Shown here: positions 21,482 to 34,199 of the stretch, in pieces | Numbering within the stretch: the stretch's first letter is position 1 | How the letters are laid out: each line of letters opens with the position of its first letter | NCBI GenBank assembly: GCA_946800325.1 | Contig: OX326959.1 | Coordinates: forward strand, 51,032,784-51,096,783 | DNA: 64,000 bases | Source of the DNA: Luzula sylvatica | Taxonomy: Eukaryota > Streptophyta > Magnoliopsida > Poales > Juncaceae | Reading direction: 5' to 3' | Translations under genes and position numbers: made by a program | The notes under the pieces: model-generated | What the model saw: only the letters and a program-made list of their open reading frames with translations | Databases searched by the model: none | What the model was told of the DNA's origin: nothing

Positions 21482-23827
21482 ATTTTCTTGCCAAATGTCT
21501 GAAAAAAAAAAGATATATTTATTAGAAAATAATAGTGTTTTTCGTCGAATTAATTTGCGGGGACGGTGAGGTCGACGGTTTTCTGCGAAATTAAATGACA
21601 ATTTTCAAGATCGGGTTTGCTAGTACGGTTAATTTAGCAGAATAAGTAATGTTGATTTTATCGTCGCGAACCAAATTGATCTGTCAATGAATTTGGCACG
21701 TTACAATTGGTTCCTGTTACGATCTTGTCACGGGTAAATATCATGTATGATATTGGTACTTATCGATACAAATTGTCTGAAATTCTGAAAATATAGCGCG
21801 TCTAAGTAGTATATAGATTATCGAAAACATATAATGTACCTACGCAATATATTAATACCGTACCCGCTACCACCCGGTGAAATGCAATGTTGAGTCTTTC
21901 AAAAATAAAATTTTGAGGAATTATATAATACATTTTTACAACCTTCTTATTATTGTGTAAATGTTTAATTATTTCTTGAATAATAGATAATTAAAAAAGG
22001 AAGTGGTCCAAAAATTCTATATGCTCTCAATCTCACTCAAATGCAACATTGTCAGACATAATAAATTCACGATATATAATAAAAATAAAAATAAAACAAT
22101 ATAACCATTCTATATGGTCCTCCATGCAACTAAAAGAGAGGCTCAAAATGGTTGTTAATTTGCATTGACGGAGAAAAATATGTCTAACATAATGCATAGC
22201 AAAATATCGTTGAATGATATTTGATAATATTATATATTCTTATTTTGTATTGGACGTGTTTTATATTCTTAAAAATTTATGTTATTTATAAAACATTGTT
22301 TAGGAAAAATCACGATTTATTCACTGCCTTCATTTGTCAGTAAATATTTAATTTTTTTCCAAAATAATCATAAATAATGAAACAAAGAGAAAGGTGTAGG
22401 ATATTTTGAGAAAAGAAAAATTGTATTTATTTTTCTGTTGACGACGAATGTTGTAAACCATACAAAATATATCTCACAAGTCATAATCATCGTCTTATCA
22501 AAAATTTAACCTAGTCAGACTTTTAAGTATTAACATGTCTTCCAATATTGAATATTAAATAAGAATGTACACAAAAATATTAACTTAACTCACAATTCTT
22601 GTAAAATTTTGAAAATATAAAAGCAATATAATTCAAACATTTTTCACATATATTTAATATTTTAGGTTCTAACATTTTATTTTTATTCTTTCAACGTACA
22701 TCTCGGTACGCATATATTACGACAAATAACTTATATGAAATTTTGGGTATATAATGCATCACATATATTGCTACACATAGATTATATTTATAACAAATAA
22801 TCATGAGTTAATTTAACCTACCCATATTTCTCAAAGAAAAAAAAGATCAACCTACTCATAGAAAGAAGAAAAAAAAAAGGACAAATAAATGGGGGGCAAA
22901 ATGAGGATCATTGCTTTATATGGATTTATATGTATTACGTCGGTGCAGCCTTGCTCATATTCATTTCATGTGAGAGCATTTAATTTCGAAGAAAATCAAA
23001 TTATCACATATACCCCTCTGAGAAATATCATATATACCCCTACTAAATATAGTAATAGCACATATACCCCCAAAACATAACAAATATCATGTATTATGTT
23101 TATGTATACCCTTCCTTGTCTTCTTTCTCGAAATATCTCAATACTATCACAGAATAATTGAGAAATAATTTGTAATTCAGACATTTGTTTTTAAAATTAG
23201 AATAAATTGCATTTCTATTTCTCATACTTTGTAGGGACAATCATGATATTTCGTATTTTTGGAGATGCATATACGATAAAATTTCGCCATAATTAATATT
23301 CCCTCATGTTGTCCTGTTTTTCAAACTTGGTCGCCGTAATTAATTGATTCAATGCACATTTATTTATTTATTAATCTAACCACATTATGATTATTTAGAA
23401 ATCGAAACCCTAACAAGTAAAAAAATCAGACAAGTCTTTTCGGATCGAATAATAGATAAATGGATCGGTTCTTAACCCGATCCATAATGTCATAGCTCAT
23501 AATCTTGCAAAACAATCAATTATGTAGTAATTTAAGAAATGAAATTGTTGGACGTACCCCCATTTCTCCCTCCCACATCCTTTATGACGTGGATATGATT
23601 TAACATCTTAAAAATTAACAATTTAATTCATGATTTAACATCTTAATTCTATATTTAATCATAAATTGAAATAATTAAATTATAAATTAAGATGTTAAAT
23701 CATGTTTTGTGTGTTAATTTTGAAGGTGTTAAATTATATTCACGTCATCAAAAATATGAAGGGAGAATAGTAGGAAATGTACACCACTACTCTTTGAGGA
23801 ATAACAAATCGATTATTGTTTGTATGC
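21024..23827. other. Gene-free interval with a (CT)15 microsatellite
   Basis: No gene was recognised in this AT-rich stretch. A CT microsatellite lies at 21449-21480. Near 22995-23080 a motif resembling ATATCAnATATACCCCT recurs several times; similar motifs appear at 35610, 39015 and 51840. Confidence 0.5.
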
Positions 23828-23843
23828 ATGTTTCGTATTTGTG

Positions 23844-23983
23844 CCAATAGACTTGTGGCCTAGTGGTTGGGTGTGAGGCACAAAAAACCATATGTTTTGA
23901 GAGGTTTTGAGTTCGAGTTTCATTGGCACCAATGGATGAAGGACCACCGAATCTTCTCCATTTACTCTTTTTTTTTTTTTTTT
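23844..23983 (+). mobile_element. Full-length SINE, family A, 140 bp, 16-bp TSD
   Basis: The perfect 16-bp direct repeat ATGTTTCGTATTTGTG flanks it (23828-23843 and 23984-23999). The head holds box A (GTGGCCTAGTGGTTGGG) and box B (GAGTTCGAGTTTC). The body ends CTTCTCCATTTACTC followed by a T-tract, so this family has a T-rich rather than an A-rich tail. A second copy is at 32529-32655. Confidence 0.85.
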
Positions 23984-23999
23984 ATGTTTCGTATTTGTG

Positions 24000-25644
24000 T
24001 TGTCTGAAATTGAGGGGAAATGGGATTGAATGGGAAACACATAGTAGAAGGAAAGAAGAATGGAGACGCAAGTATTATAAAAAAATACACTGATTGATTT
24101 TGGCTACGTTACATCAATATCAAAAATATTGTAACTACTTGAATTTTCCATATACTTCTAGCTTTTAATGTGAGGAATGGATATATTGGTTTTGGTTGTC
24201 AATTTTAATTTCACAAATAAACAAAAGAGTGATGATACTCATCCCCTTACAATCCCCTTAGATGTTTGATGTGTTGGCATGTCATTAAATGCTATAGCGA
24301 ATCATTAATTTTTTTGTTTGAATCATCATATATAGGATGAGAGGGAATTAAATATTCATTGTTTCACACATCATTAATATATTTATTGTTTTATTGGATT
24401 TGTTCACCACCATTCATGATTAATTAAATCTAAACTTACAAATTTGAAAATAAATTATTATACTCGATTAATTGATCTTGTTACATGTGTTAAACATGTG
24501 TATATAATCCATTTACACTGTTTAACACGTGTTAAATCTATCATTTGACACATCATCAATACATTTAATATTTTAAATAACATTGTTTACCGCCACGAAC
24601 ATTGAATTAACTCTAACTTTTTAAATATGAAAACTAAATCATTTGAGGTTAAATTAATCCATCGTTTAACACATGTTAAACTGATGGCACACATATTTTA
24701 AAAAAAAATAGATGAGCAAATAATTAATGCAATTAACTTGTATGTAGTAAATATTTTCAGGATAATAGATTTACCACATGGTAAAAAAAATTATACAAAA
24801 GATGAATTTAATTTTATTGTTTACCATGCATTAATTTGGATTTAGCATTAAATTCAATCAATTAAATTCTTGCCAACACATCAAGTATTGTGGGGGAATG
24901 TAAAGGGGACAAATATATTTTTTCTAAACAAAATAAGGAGTTCTATATCTTTTCAATAGTATTTTACTATTTTGAGTAATTATAAATTAATGAGTATTTA
25001 AGGCAATCTATTAAGTATATTTGTTATTGAATGATATTTAAATTGTTCATTAAATAAAAATATTCATAAAAAATAAAACTTATGATACACTCTTCTAAAT
25101 ATCTAAAATATCATTTAAAAAAAATGTATGATAAAACTCCCGAACAAAATATCATTCATTAATTATCGAAATTCGATATCCATATAATATATATACAGGA
25201 AATGTCCCTGAGTCGGCGATCATCACATTTGTTGCCGACTTGCCTCTAATTTTGCCCTTAGGATGAATAATAGTTTCTTAAGGATCTCGAAATACTCGGA
25301 AATGTATTATAATTTAGTTCTTGAAGATGTAATATGATTTCCTCCAGCATCTTATTGTGTAAGTAAACAGAGCCAAATAAGAGAAAATGGAGGGGATTAA
25401 ACACAAATTAGTGCGACCAGTTTTATCCAACAGAAATTTCGAGAGAGAGATTGGGAGGAAAAAGTGAGCGAGAAATTTGTGGAGAAAAGGAAAGGGATGT
25501 ATTCGAAGCCTGGTGAAGGGAAAAGCTTAGGGAAGAAAAGTGTGAGCAAGATCTTATATTAATCTTCTCTTTCCAAAAGTCACACAAGTTTCGTGTTTCC
25601 AGGTTTTATGTGTGCCTGCGTTTTCTATAATAAAATGATAAATA
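24000..25644. other. Gene-free interval
   Basis: This is AT-rich sequence with several palindrome-like repeats of GTTTAACACATGTTAAA type (24485-24700). A purine-rich stretch lies at 25380-25555. No coding region was recognised. Confidence 0.45.
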
Positions 25645-28600
25645 TGTTATAAATACGAAAGTATTAATTATAATTTAATATGTTATGTGTATAATTATGC
25701 GCGAGAGTTGAAAGATAAATAATCATGCAGATGTGCAAACATAAAAATGTATACATTGGAGATTTCGTATTAAAACATTCACATTGTATCAAAAAATGGC
25801 ATGTATATTTTATATTAATAATTTGTACAGAAAGACAATTCATATAATAATGATTTACTCTATTTATATTTTTTGCGTTGTTTTATCTTTCATTTATAAC
25901 ATGTATCAATTTCATTTATAACACGTTATCAGCAAGACGTTTTTGAAATTTCAAACGAAGATAAATTAAATAAAATTACAAATCAATGACTTAGTACGTA
26001 ATTATATTTTCAATATTTTGTTCACGCGTTTTTTTTTCTGGAAAAATAACACGAAGATTTCTTTGTAACAATTTCATTAAATTTGTTGTTTTCTGTGTCT
26101 AATTAATTGGAGTCTCTGGTCCAAGGGTTTTAAATTATTTTTAACCAGATTATTTTGTCATGATTCAATTTTAATTGAGAATGATATATGTACATCCAAA
26201 ATATTTTTTCACAATTTATTTTGTTTTTTGTCATTATCTTTTTTTATGATTGATATTAATTTTAATTTTTTTTATTTATATTGAAAGCACCAGACAATTT
26301 TGTCGATCGGGATATTAAAATAATTAATTAAAAATAATTTTGGATTTTTTTGTTAATTTACAAAATGGCATGTATTTTAATTGTGAATATGATGGATGAC
26401 CATGGAAGATTTATTATTTTGATTGCTCCGGAAAAGTTGTTTTTTTATTACTCTCGAAGAGTTGTTATTTCGATTGCTCTAGAAGAGTCAATGTCTATTT
26501 TATTTCGTAAGAGTCATTTTATTTGTTTGTGGCACGCACACGTATTAGCAAAATTGAAATTCTAACTATAATGAACTAGACGTTAATTATATAAAGAAAA
26601 GCAATTATATGGTTTGAATTAATTATTTAGGCACATACTATGCTTGTCACAACGATGACTAAATTAAGATCAACTATTGATCATAAATACTCTCCAAATC
26701 TCATTATAACTTGTGAGTGACTCGGAGCCAAAAAATTTGATTGGAAATTTTAAGATATGTAATAGATGTGGCAACATCACTACATATCATATCAAGATGA
26801 GTTAAAAAATTGTTTGGCATATATATTGGATTTATTTATTCCCAATAATTTGATATCTTGAACATTTGTTCATTTGAACATGATATGTATAAACCATAAG
26901 TTTAAAATTTATATGTAAACTAGAAATTTACATTCAAGGAAATAACAAATAAAATTGAAAAAACATGTTTGGTGCGTGAATTTTTTTTACTAGAATTATA
27001 CAAATCGTTAAAGGAGAAAAGAAATAAATGAATAAAATGACAAAACATGAGTGAAACGCTCAAAATATCATATATCGTGGAAGTCCCGAAAAACTTCACT
27101 AGCTATACTCATGGCTACGTTAGGGGAGAGAAATAAAAACTGGAGAAATAAGAAATTATATGGATTGCATCATCAAATTATATCCTCGAAGAAATATATA
27201 TGAACTAGGAGTCCATAAACTAATTATTCGCAACGAATTGCAAAATCCATGATTTGATGCATTTAGCGATACAAGGATGATTAATGAGTCGAACTTCCAG
27301 TATAAAATGCTCATTGTAGTACAATATCATTGGATAATAATAAATTTGATATAAACATGAAGTATGGTCGACCAATCGATTCCAATAGTATAAATCCAAG
27401 AAATAAGAAAATAACATGATAAAAATGTTGGTATAATATGAGTTGTTAATACTTCTAATAGAATACATCCTTCTGGAAAGAATATTGAAAAATTTACCAG
27501 TAGATGACATGAATGAATGAATGAATTGAGGTACCCCGACAACATTAAAATTGTTGAAAATAATGAGATCTCAAAATTATGTCTCTGCCAGAAAAAGATG
27601 GAACCGAAATAAAGCTATACTTATTAAGAAAATTGCATATCCACTTACAATTGAGAATCAATGAAAATGAGAAACTAAAATTAAATCAATTACAAATGTC
27701 AAAAAGTACAATTATTTATCATAATTGAAATTCACATAAGAAAATGAAGTAGACGGATCCAAAGTCCAAAAACACCTTAGTTTGAATGTCCTTGGAGGAC
27801 TAAAAATATATCAAGTATACATTGTAACATATTATTTATATGCTGAATGGATAACACTATTCATGAATATCCCTGAAGGATTTAGAATGTCGGAAGCATA
27901 TTATTTAATCTCTCGAGAGATATGCCAAAAGAATATTATATTAAATAGCAAAGATCTTTGTATGAACTGAAGTAATCCGGGCATGTATGATACAATCATT
28001 TTAATATCGACGAAAGACTATATGTCTATATCAATGATCAAATTTGGTAGATTGCGTATTTACCAAAAATAAATTATATATTTTTTATGATTACTAGAAC
28101 TCTTGAAGAGTTTCAAAAGACAAATTAATTTGAGATGAAATATATTGGACATTAAAATATGTTGTCATGGATTACAAATATTTTAAATATTTATAACTAG
28201 CAACTAATTTTTGAAATAACTAGTGCAAAATATTGAACTTCGTAGTCTTCAAAATATTTGTATCCATGAGGGGGAGAATTGCTACTCAATGCGTTTTTTT
28301 TGTCATTGGTCATGATACTATGTTTTCTTAACAAGATTTTTAATAAGACATCTTATGTTGCATATGAAACATAATAATATTACAATTTTTTTCCTTAACT
28401 AAAATTTTGGTCCCATTAAATTTTACCTGATAAGGTTTGAACGAGACATATTTTTATGCGTACAAAATGGATACATTCAAATGAAGTGTTATAAATAAGA
28501 ATGTATTAATTATTACTTAATATGTTACGTGTATAATTATGTATGTGTGGAAAAATTGAATAATAAAGGAGATGTACGAACATGAAAAGATACACGTTGG

Positions 28601-28733
28601 AGGGTGCTTCACATTGAATCAAACATTGTCATGTTATGTGTATAAGTTATGTTAATCATTTGTACAATTCAGTCTTAACGATAATGATTCTCTCTTTATA
28701 TTGTTTGTGTTGTTTTACCTTCTATTTATAACA
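25645..28733 (+). mobile_element. Complete but decayed Copia LTR retrotransposon (Ale/Retrofit type), 5-bp TSD
   Basis: The two LTRs, 25645-25923 and 28487-28733, both begin TGTTATAAATA and end ATTTATAACA and are alignable throughout. The TSD AAATA is at 25640-25644 and 28734-28738. CGTTATCAGCAAGACG just after the 5' LTR resembles the initiator-Met primer site of Ale-type Copia elements. Near the 3' end ATGAGGGGGAGAA (28266-28278) marks the end of pol. The internal 2.5 kb is much shorter than a full element and full of stops, so it is dead. Confidence 0.85.
27832..28010 (+). pseudogene. Copia reverse transcriptase remnant
   Basis: In one frame the sequence reads FMNIPEGFRMSEAY, matching the Copia RT block that normally reads YMKIPEGFKMP. 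A frame change later it reads RSLYELK, then a stop, then SGH, the decayed form of the RSLYGLKQSG block. Frameshifts and stops show that it is non-functional. It lies in the expected place, upstream of the 3' LTR of 25645-28733. Confidence 0.75.
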
Positions 28734-28738
28734 AAATA

Positions 28739-29601
28739 TATATTGTTATATACTATCTATCTATGTTTTTAATTTTTATATAAAAAATATCACTATTCAC
28801 AAAATTAAATTAAATTAAATTCATATATAGTATATTTACACCCTAACCCTAATTTATGACATTGGATCTTTTTATGAAGGGGACCCGAATCCTATCCTCT
28901 GTCAGCCCTAGATTTTGTAATCAATAATTTAATTATATACATTCTCACTCTGACAAATTTACAAATATTTTCCATCTTGATAAAAAATTCAGATTAAACC
29001 CTTCCAAACACCAATCAAATGTTTTCTTCTAAATTTACATTTTGTGTTGAGTGTAAATTTACTAAATATAAAATGCATGAAACTAATTTCAGTATACTAT
29101 CAAAATGTAAAATTTAATTCTGCACTTTTTTTTTTTTTGCAAGAGAATACTATTTTTGTAAGAACAAAATTATCTTTTTTAGTAATTTAGATATTCCATA
29201 ATAGGAAAATTAGTCATTGTAATAAAAATTAACAATTGGGCCTCCATCTATTATTAGGGCAAAAAATGTTTTTGCAATAAAGGACTAATTTACAAAAAAA
29301 TGTTGCAAAATAATTAGGGCAAAATATATTTCTGCAATGGAGGATTAATATGCAAAAAAATGTCCTTTTTTAGTCCCTTTCTCTCCCCTCCCTCTCTCTC
29401 TCTCTAGTGTTGACAAAGTTTTATGGGCTCTGAGGGTTTGCAATTCCCCTCACACAAACAATTGATAACTGGAGAGAAGAGGTAGAGAGGTCTCCAGCCC
29501 CCCTTTTCTCTCTTTTTATCTCTTCACAAATACCAACTATTTTCGCCATTTTTCCTCCTCCATCTAGAAATCTCGCTTTCTTTGTCTCCATCTAGGTACC
29601 C
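28739..29601. other. Upstream region and 5' leader of the KH gene
   Basis: This is AT-rich sequence with a repeated block (AGGGCAAAAAATGTTTTTGCAAT near 29258 and GGGCAAAATATATTTCTGCAAT near 29319). CT-rich leader sequence follows from about 29380 (CTCTCTCTCTCTCTAG), typical of a plant 5' UTR. The transcription start is not determined. Confidence 0.45.
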
Positions 29602-31462
29602 ATGTCGGGATTATACTCTAATAGCTTCTCTCCGGCGAGAACCCTCTCGCCCCAAATTAGGAATAACCCTGATGTAGAAAGGTAGAATACGATACTATCA
29701 AACATACCATACTCGATAGATTTAGCATAATCATCGTCTTAATTCGTGATTTTAGATTATGTTGGGGTAAATAAATCATGGATTTTTTTCTTGGGTGTGT
29801 CGGCTGGTGAAACATATGGGGGCTTTACTAACTTGATCGACTTTTACATCTGAATCCGATGATTTCTTCTCATTTAGATGATATTTAGCATAAATAAATC
29901 TTGGGTTTTTCTTAACTTTAATCATCAATGATATATACTCAGATTTAGATATTACTGTTTGTGTTATTGGGTATAATTATTTCAAACTCCATCTTAATTC
30001 ATTTTATTCATACATATTTGACATAAACAAACATCAAATCTCTATCTCAACACAGAAATGTAACAATCTTTCGCATATTTTTCTCATTATTCATTCTATT
30101 GACATCATATCTTGCTGATCAAGTATCCATCCACTTGCTCCCATTTTAATGATTTAACACTCACAACATAATCTTTTTTCGCATAACTCAAAGTTTAAAA
30201 TCATTTCCATTTCATTTACAGTTATAGTCACTACTTAGCAGAGCTACTCGCAGAGCATCAAAAACTCGGACCGTTCATGCAAGTTCTTCCAATTTGTAGC
30301 CGTTTATTAAATCAAGGTTATTTTTTATTCAATTCTTCAATTTTTTTTTATTTATATCCAACGAATTTACAATCATTGACATGATTAATTAATTTTTCAG
30401 AAATAATGCGAGTCTCAGGAATGGTACCGAATCATGGATTTGGGGATTATGACCGATTGCATCATAGAAGCCCGAGTCCAATGTCTTCTCCGAATATTCG
30501 GTCTAATTTAGGCGGTCCCGGTCTTGGCCCTTGGAACGGTCTCCAACAAGAGGTACGCTTTCTCTGATGAGTTTGTTATGCGTTTTTGTTTTTTGTTTCT
30601 CTCTCTAAAATTGTATGTTTGTTGAACAGAGATTAGGGTTTCCGCAAGGAATGGGAATGGATTGGCAAGGAGCGGCTCCGCCGAGTCCAAACTCGTACAT
30701 AGTCAAGAAAATTTTGCGTTTAGAGATTCCAGTAGACACTTATCCTAATGTATCATTTATTTATTTGTGTTATACATTATCTTTATTTACTCAATTGCAT
30801 AATGGTCTCTATAAATTTTACATTTGCATTTCCGTCCTCTTTCTCTCTTATTTTAATTTTTTAAAATGATTTAATTAAATTTCAGTTTAACTTTGTGGGG
30901 AGAATATTGGGGCCGAGAGGGAATTCTCTTAAAAGGGTCGAAGCTTCAACTGGTTGTCGCGTTTTTATTCGTGGAAAGGGTTCGATTAAAGACGCTGAAA
31001 AGGTATTCAAAAAAATCATATTTATAATTTTACTTTATCAAAGGGATTTTTAATTAAAATAGATTATTTTTGTGATTTTTTTAGGAGGAGAAATTGAAAG
31101 GAAGACTTGGATACGAGCACTTGACAGATCCGTTACATATTTTGATTGAAGCCGAATTACCAGCAAATATAATCGATGCGAGACTTCGACAAGCTCAAGA
31201 AATCATCGAAGAGCTTCTCAAACCTGTTGTAAGTTTACTTTTATACCCTTCGAAATGTTCCAAATACCGCATTTATATTTATTGACAATTTTTTTGCATT
31301 TTTTTATAGGACGAGTCTCAAGATTTCTACAAGAAACAACAATTAAGAGAACTCGCGATGATAAACTCGTCGATGAGAGAGGATAGCCCGCATCCAAGTG
31401 GTACCGGAAGTGTCTCCCCTTTCGGTACCAGTGGTATGAAACGTGCCAAAACCGGTGTTTGA
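29602..31462 (+). CDS. STAR/Quaking-like KH-domain RNA-binding protein
   Basis: This is a plant homologue of the STAR (SF1/Quaking) family, which binds RNA and acts in splicing or mRNA control in the nucleus. Seven exons (29602-29681, 30222-30316, 30401-30552, 30630-30749, 30886-31002, 31085-31228, 31310-31462), all GT-AG, give 286 residues, the usual size. The N-terminus [20 protein letters not shown] is typical of the plant clade. The STAR dimerisation helix is at about 30-60 ([15 protein letters not shown]). A Gly/Pro-rich linker follows, then a maxi-KH domain at about 137-236 with the loop GPRG at 158-161 and RGKGSIKD. The C-terminus ends [13 protein letters not shown]. The ATG at 29602 is chosen because the family N-terminus starts there. 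Introns 2 and later are short (76-136 bp), while the first is 540 bp. Which Arabidopsis paralogue it matches cannot be told by eye. Confidence 0.95.
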
Positions 31463-31983
31463 ATTTAATATTTGAAGCTACTTATTTTCCCATCTTAACT
31501 AGCCCCCTTAATGAGTTTATTTCGAGTTCTAAATGTTAACTATGAAATCCCCCCTTGTTGAGTTTTGTACCGAGTTTGTTGTAAGCATAGGATATTTGTT
31601 TTATTCGTTATCTACTAGGGTTTAATTAAGTTAACGCTAATATATGTTCTAGAACATAGGGTTTGGGTGCGATGTTTGACTCGAGAGTTTTGTGTTGTCG
31701 CGTTGGGGTGAAATATCGTTTTGTTAGCTTATTTAAGTTTGGAACTTTATTGTTCTTTTTTGATCGAGTATTTTGCGAGGTTGTGAAATAAATGTGGATT
31801 GAAATGTTATGTAATGTATTTGGTCTGAGTTATTTCCATTGGACTTGCATAAGATTTTAAGAAGCATACATTTTAGAACTATGTTATGTTTTACAAAATG
31901 ATATGTTTTTCTAGAATTTGGCTGATTTGGATTCTTGGAATTTGAATTTGGTTTCGGAATCCAAAAAAATGTTAAACCCCCCC

Positions 31984-32014
<31 letters not shown>

Positions 32015-32384
32015 AATAGGGTATTTAATTATTTGTTCTAAACATTTAAAATATCATATTTATTCTAAGTTTTCATATAGTATCTATTCTTTCAAAATTG
32101 ACAAAATAAAATAAAACGAATCTTAATTGTTCACATGGTTTTAAGTTAGATTAATCATGGTACAAAATTACAATTTTACCAATCTTAGTTAAATTGTTTT
32201 CTAGGACGAATATACCCTTTCATCTCAAGTAGCTCTCGTCCAACTAAGACTCGTTTCTTCTCAACTCCGCGCCCTTTCTTCTCTCAAGTGAGCTACAAGT
32301 GCTTGCAAAAATGTGACATAATTGCAAAATACGGCGACTTAACGATACGAAAGATATAACGACAATTTAACAAAAAGAATGGGT
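31463..32384. other. 3' region of the KH gene with a poly-C tract
   Basis: The first few hundred bases after the stop are T-rich and probably hold the 3' UTR. At 31977-32004 there is a run of about 28 C followed by 12 A. The rest is AT-rich with no gene. Confidence 0.6.
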
Positions 32385-32528
32385 CATTGTAGATTTTAGT
32401 TAATACAAAAATGATAATTTAGATTTTTAAGAGGTTAAATATGATACTTTAGCCAACATTGTAGATTTTAGTTAATACAAAAATGATAATTTAGATTTTT
32501 AAGAGGTTAAATACGATACTTTAGCCAA
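32385..32528. repeat. 72-bp tandem duplication
   Basis: CATTGTAGATTTTAGTTAAT...TTTAGCCAA is present twice in tandem (32385-32456 and 32457-32528) with a single difference (ATATGATAC versus ATACGATAC). It abuts the SINE at 32529. The near identity marks a recent duplication. Confidence 0.9.
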
Positions 32529-32655
32529 TGGCCCCATAACACAGTTGGTTAAGTGTGAGACATAAAAAATCATATATTATGAAAGATTGTGGATTCAACT
32601 CACATTGGCATCAATGGATGGAGGACATATGAGCCTTCTCCATTTATTAACAAAA
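32529..32655 (+). mobile_element. SINE, family A, second copy
   Basis: This aligns with 23844-23983. It has a box A-like CACAGTTGGTTAAGTG, GTGAGACATAAAAAATCATAT, box B-like GTGGATTCAACTC, then CATTGGCATCAATGGATGGAGGAC and CTTCTCCATTTATTAAC. No TSD was recognised. Confidence 0.7.
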
Positions 32656-32925
32656 AAAATGAAACTTTATTTTCGAAAGGGTAAATATGTTAATTTCGAT
32701 TTTCAGAAGCCCAAATGAGCCTAATTGGGGTGAAAGAGATACCTTGTAAGTTATAACAGTAATAACAATTTACCCACCCCTTATTTTGCATCTATCTTTG
32801 AGCCTCCTCATGAAGTCACATCATCATGGTTATTCATGATTATCGACCATTAAATTTTCTGACGTGTCTTCATCTTGTATATTAGGATTATTGCATTTGA
32901 TCATTTAAGATATATATTTTGTATG

Positions 32926-34083
32926 TGAAGGAAATACAGTTTCGGATCAACCGTAAAAGTGTACACAAGGATAAACGAACGTATGCGTTCGTGGGCATAA
33001 ATAATGTGTATATTAGATGCACATATGTATATTTGATATACATGCTTAAATTGATAAGAAACGGTTTTTATTAAGAAAAACCAAAACATTCAGTTTAATC
33101 CGTTTTAGTAAAACTGGCATAACTTTCAGTAGGAAACTCATATTTGAATTGTTCAAATTGGGTTAGATATATAATGAGATTATCTAGAACTTTCATATAG
33201 AAATATATTTCATTTGAGCGAAGTATCAGTATCGTTTTAATGGAATACCGAAAGGGTGCGACTGTTTGACATACAGTTAGTAAAACGTCCGTAACTTTCG
33301 TATCCGAACTTCAATTGGGCCAGATCCAATTGGGTTGGAAAGATAATAAGATTATCTAGAACTTTAGTGAATGTTCAAAGTCGGTTGAAATGATTTAATA
33401 TTTTCGTTTCAACAGAATACTGAAAGGGTGTCTGCAGTTTTCTGTCTGAAAATGTGTATATGAGATATACATACATTTTGGCCCATCCTTATCCTATGTG
33501 ATATAAATAGAATGTTTCTCTCTCTCTCTAACCAATTCATTCAGTCCAACTTGTGGAATTAATAAGATTAATCCAGAATATTGAGAGTCTTCTTTCTAAG
33601 AGCGAAAGAGTGCGAAGAGAGAAAACCGAGAAAAAGAGTTTTTCTCGGTGTAGAGAATCGATCTAATCAAGCAACTTCGCCGGTGCAGCCTCTAGGCAGT
33701 TGCACCCGCGCCGACGAACTCCGACTCACGGTGGATACAAGTAGAGGAGCGACACTTGTGGCTCTTCGATTGTGATAAAACCGAAGGAGCAAAACTGTGG
33801 GCTGTGGAAGAGTGTGGACGTGGGACGCACGAAAGACAACCGGAGGCGTGTCAAGACGGTGGGAGACGTGTGGTATGGGACGCACGGGCTAGTCACCAAC
33901 GTGACACCGGAGAAGGAAAGGATGCGAGCGATCAACCCGTCGTGCGTGATCAATTTCACGCTGGTAATCGTCTATCCTTCTATTGCATCGTACCCTCGAA
34001 GTCATGGCGTGATCTTGGATTTTGGGAACCGGACCGGCCCTTCATATCCGCTGCGCGGGTCCGGGACGGGTGAATTCCCAACA
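32926..34083 (+). mobile_element. Probable solo LTR of a Copia-type element
   Basis: The block has a TATA box (GATATAAATAG at about 33500) followed by a GC-richer transcribed-looking stretch, and it ends GGTGAATTCCCAACA, a typical LTR 3' end. There is no primer-binding site after it. Possible ends are TGAAGG at 32926 and ACA at 34083, with an imperfect 5-bp repeat (GTATG/TTATG). Inside, about 160 bp starting at 33112 and at 33283 are diverged tandem copies (ACTTTC, AATTGGGTTAGA/AATTGGGTTGGA, AGATTATCTAGAACTTT, GAATAC(C/T)GAAAGGGTG). The overlapping frames at 33581-34089 are not convincing genes. Confidence 0.45.
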
Positions 34084-34199
34084 TTATGACCATTTGTAGT
34101 CATTTGCAAGTATTAATTTGAATTATTAGATGTAGTGATGTGATTTGATCTTAATCACTAATTTTTTGTTAGATTTTTTGAAAATCATATTTTGTGTAG

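Noticed and set aside
21334..21525. Possible small gene or miRNA precursor at GGAGACCCATTTGCATTTTGGGTCC
   Set aside because: The hairpin is short, no known miRNA sequence was recognised, and the frame runs into a CT microsatellite.
33581..34089. Four overlapping frames on both strands around 33.6-34.1 kb
   Set aside because: They overlap in a GC-richer putative LTR; none has a recognisable domain or supported start.
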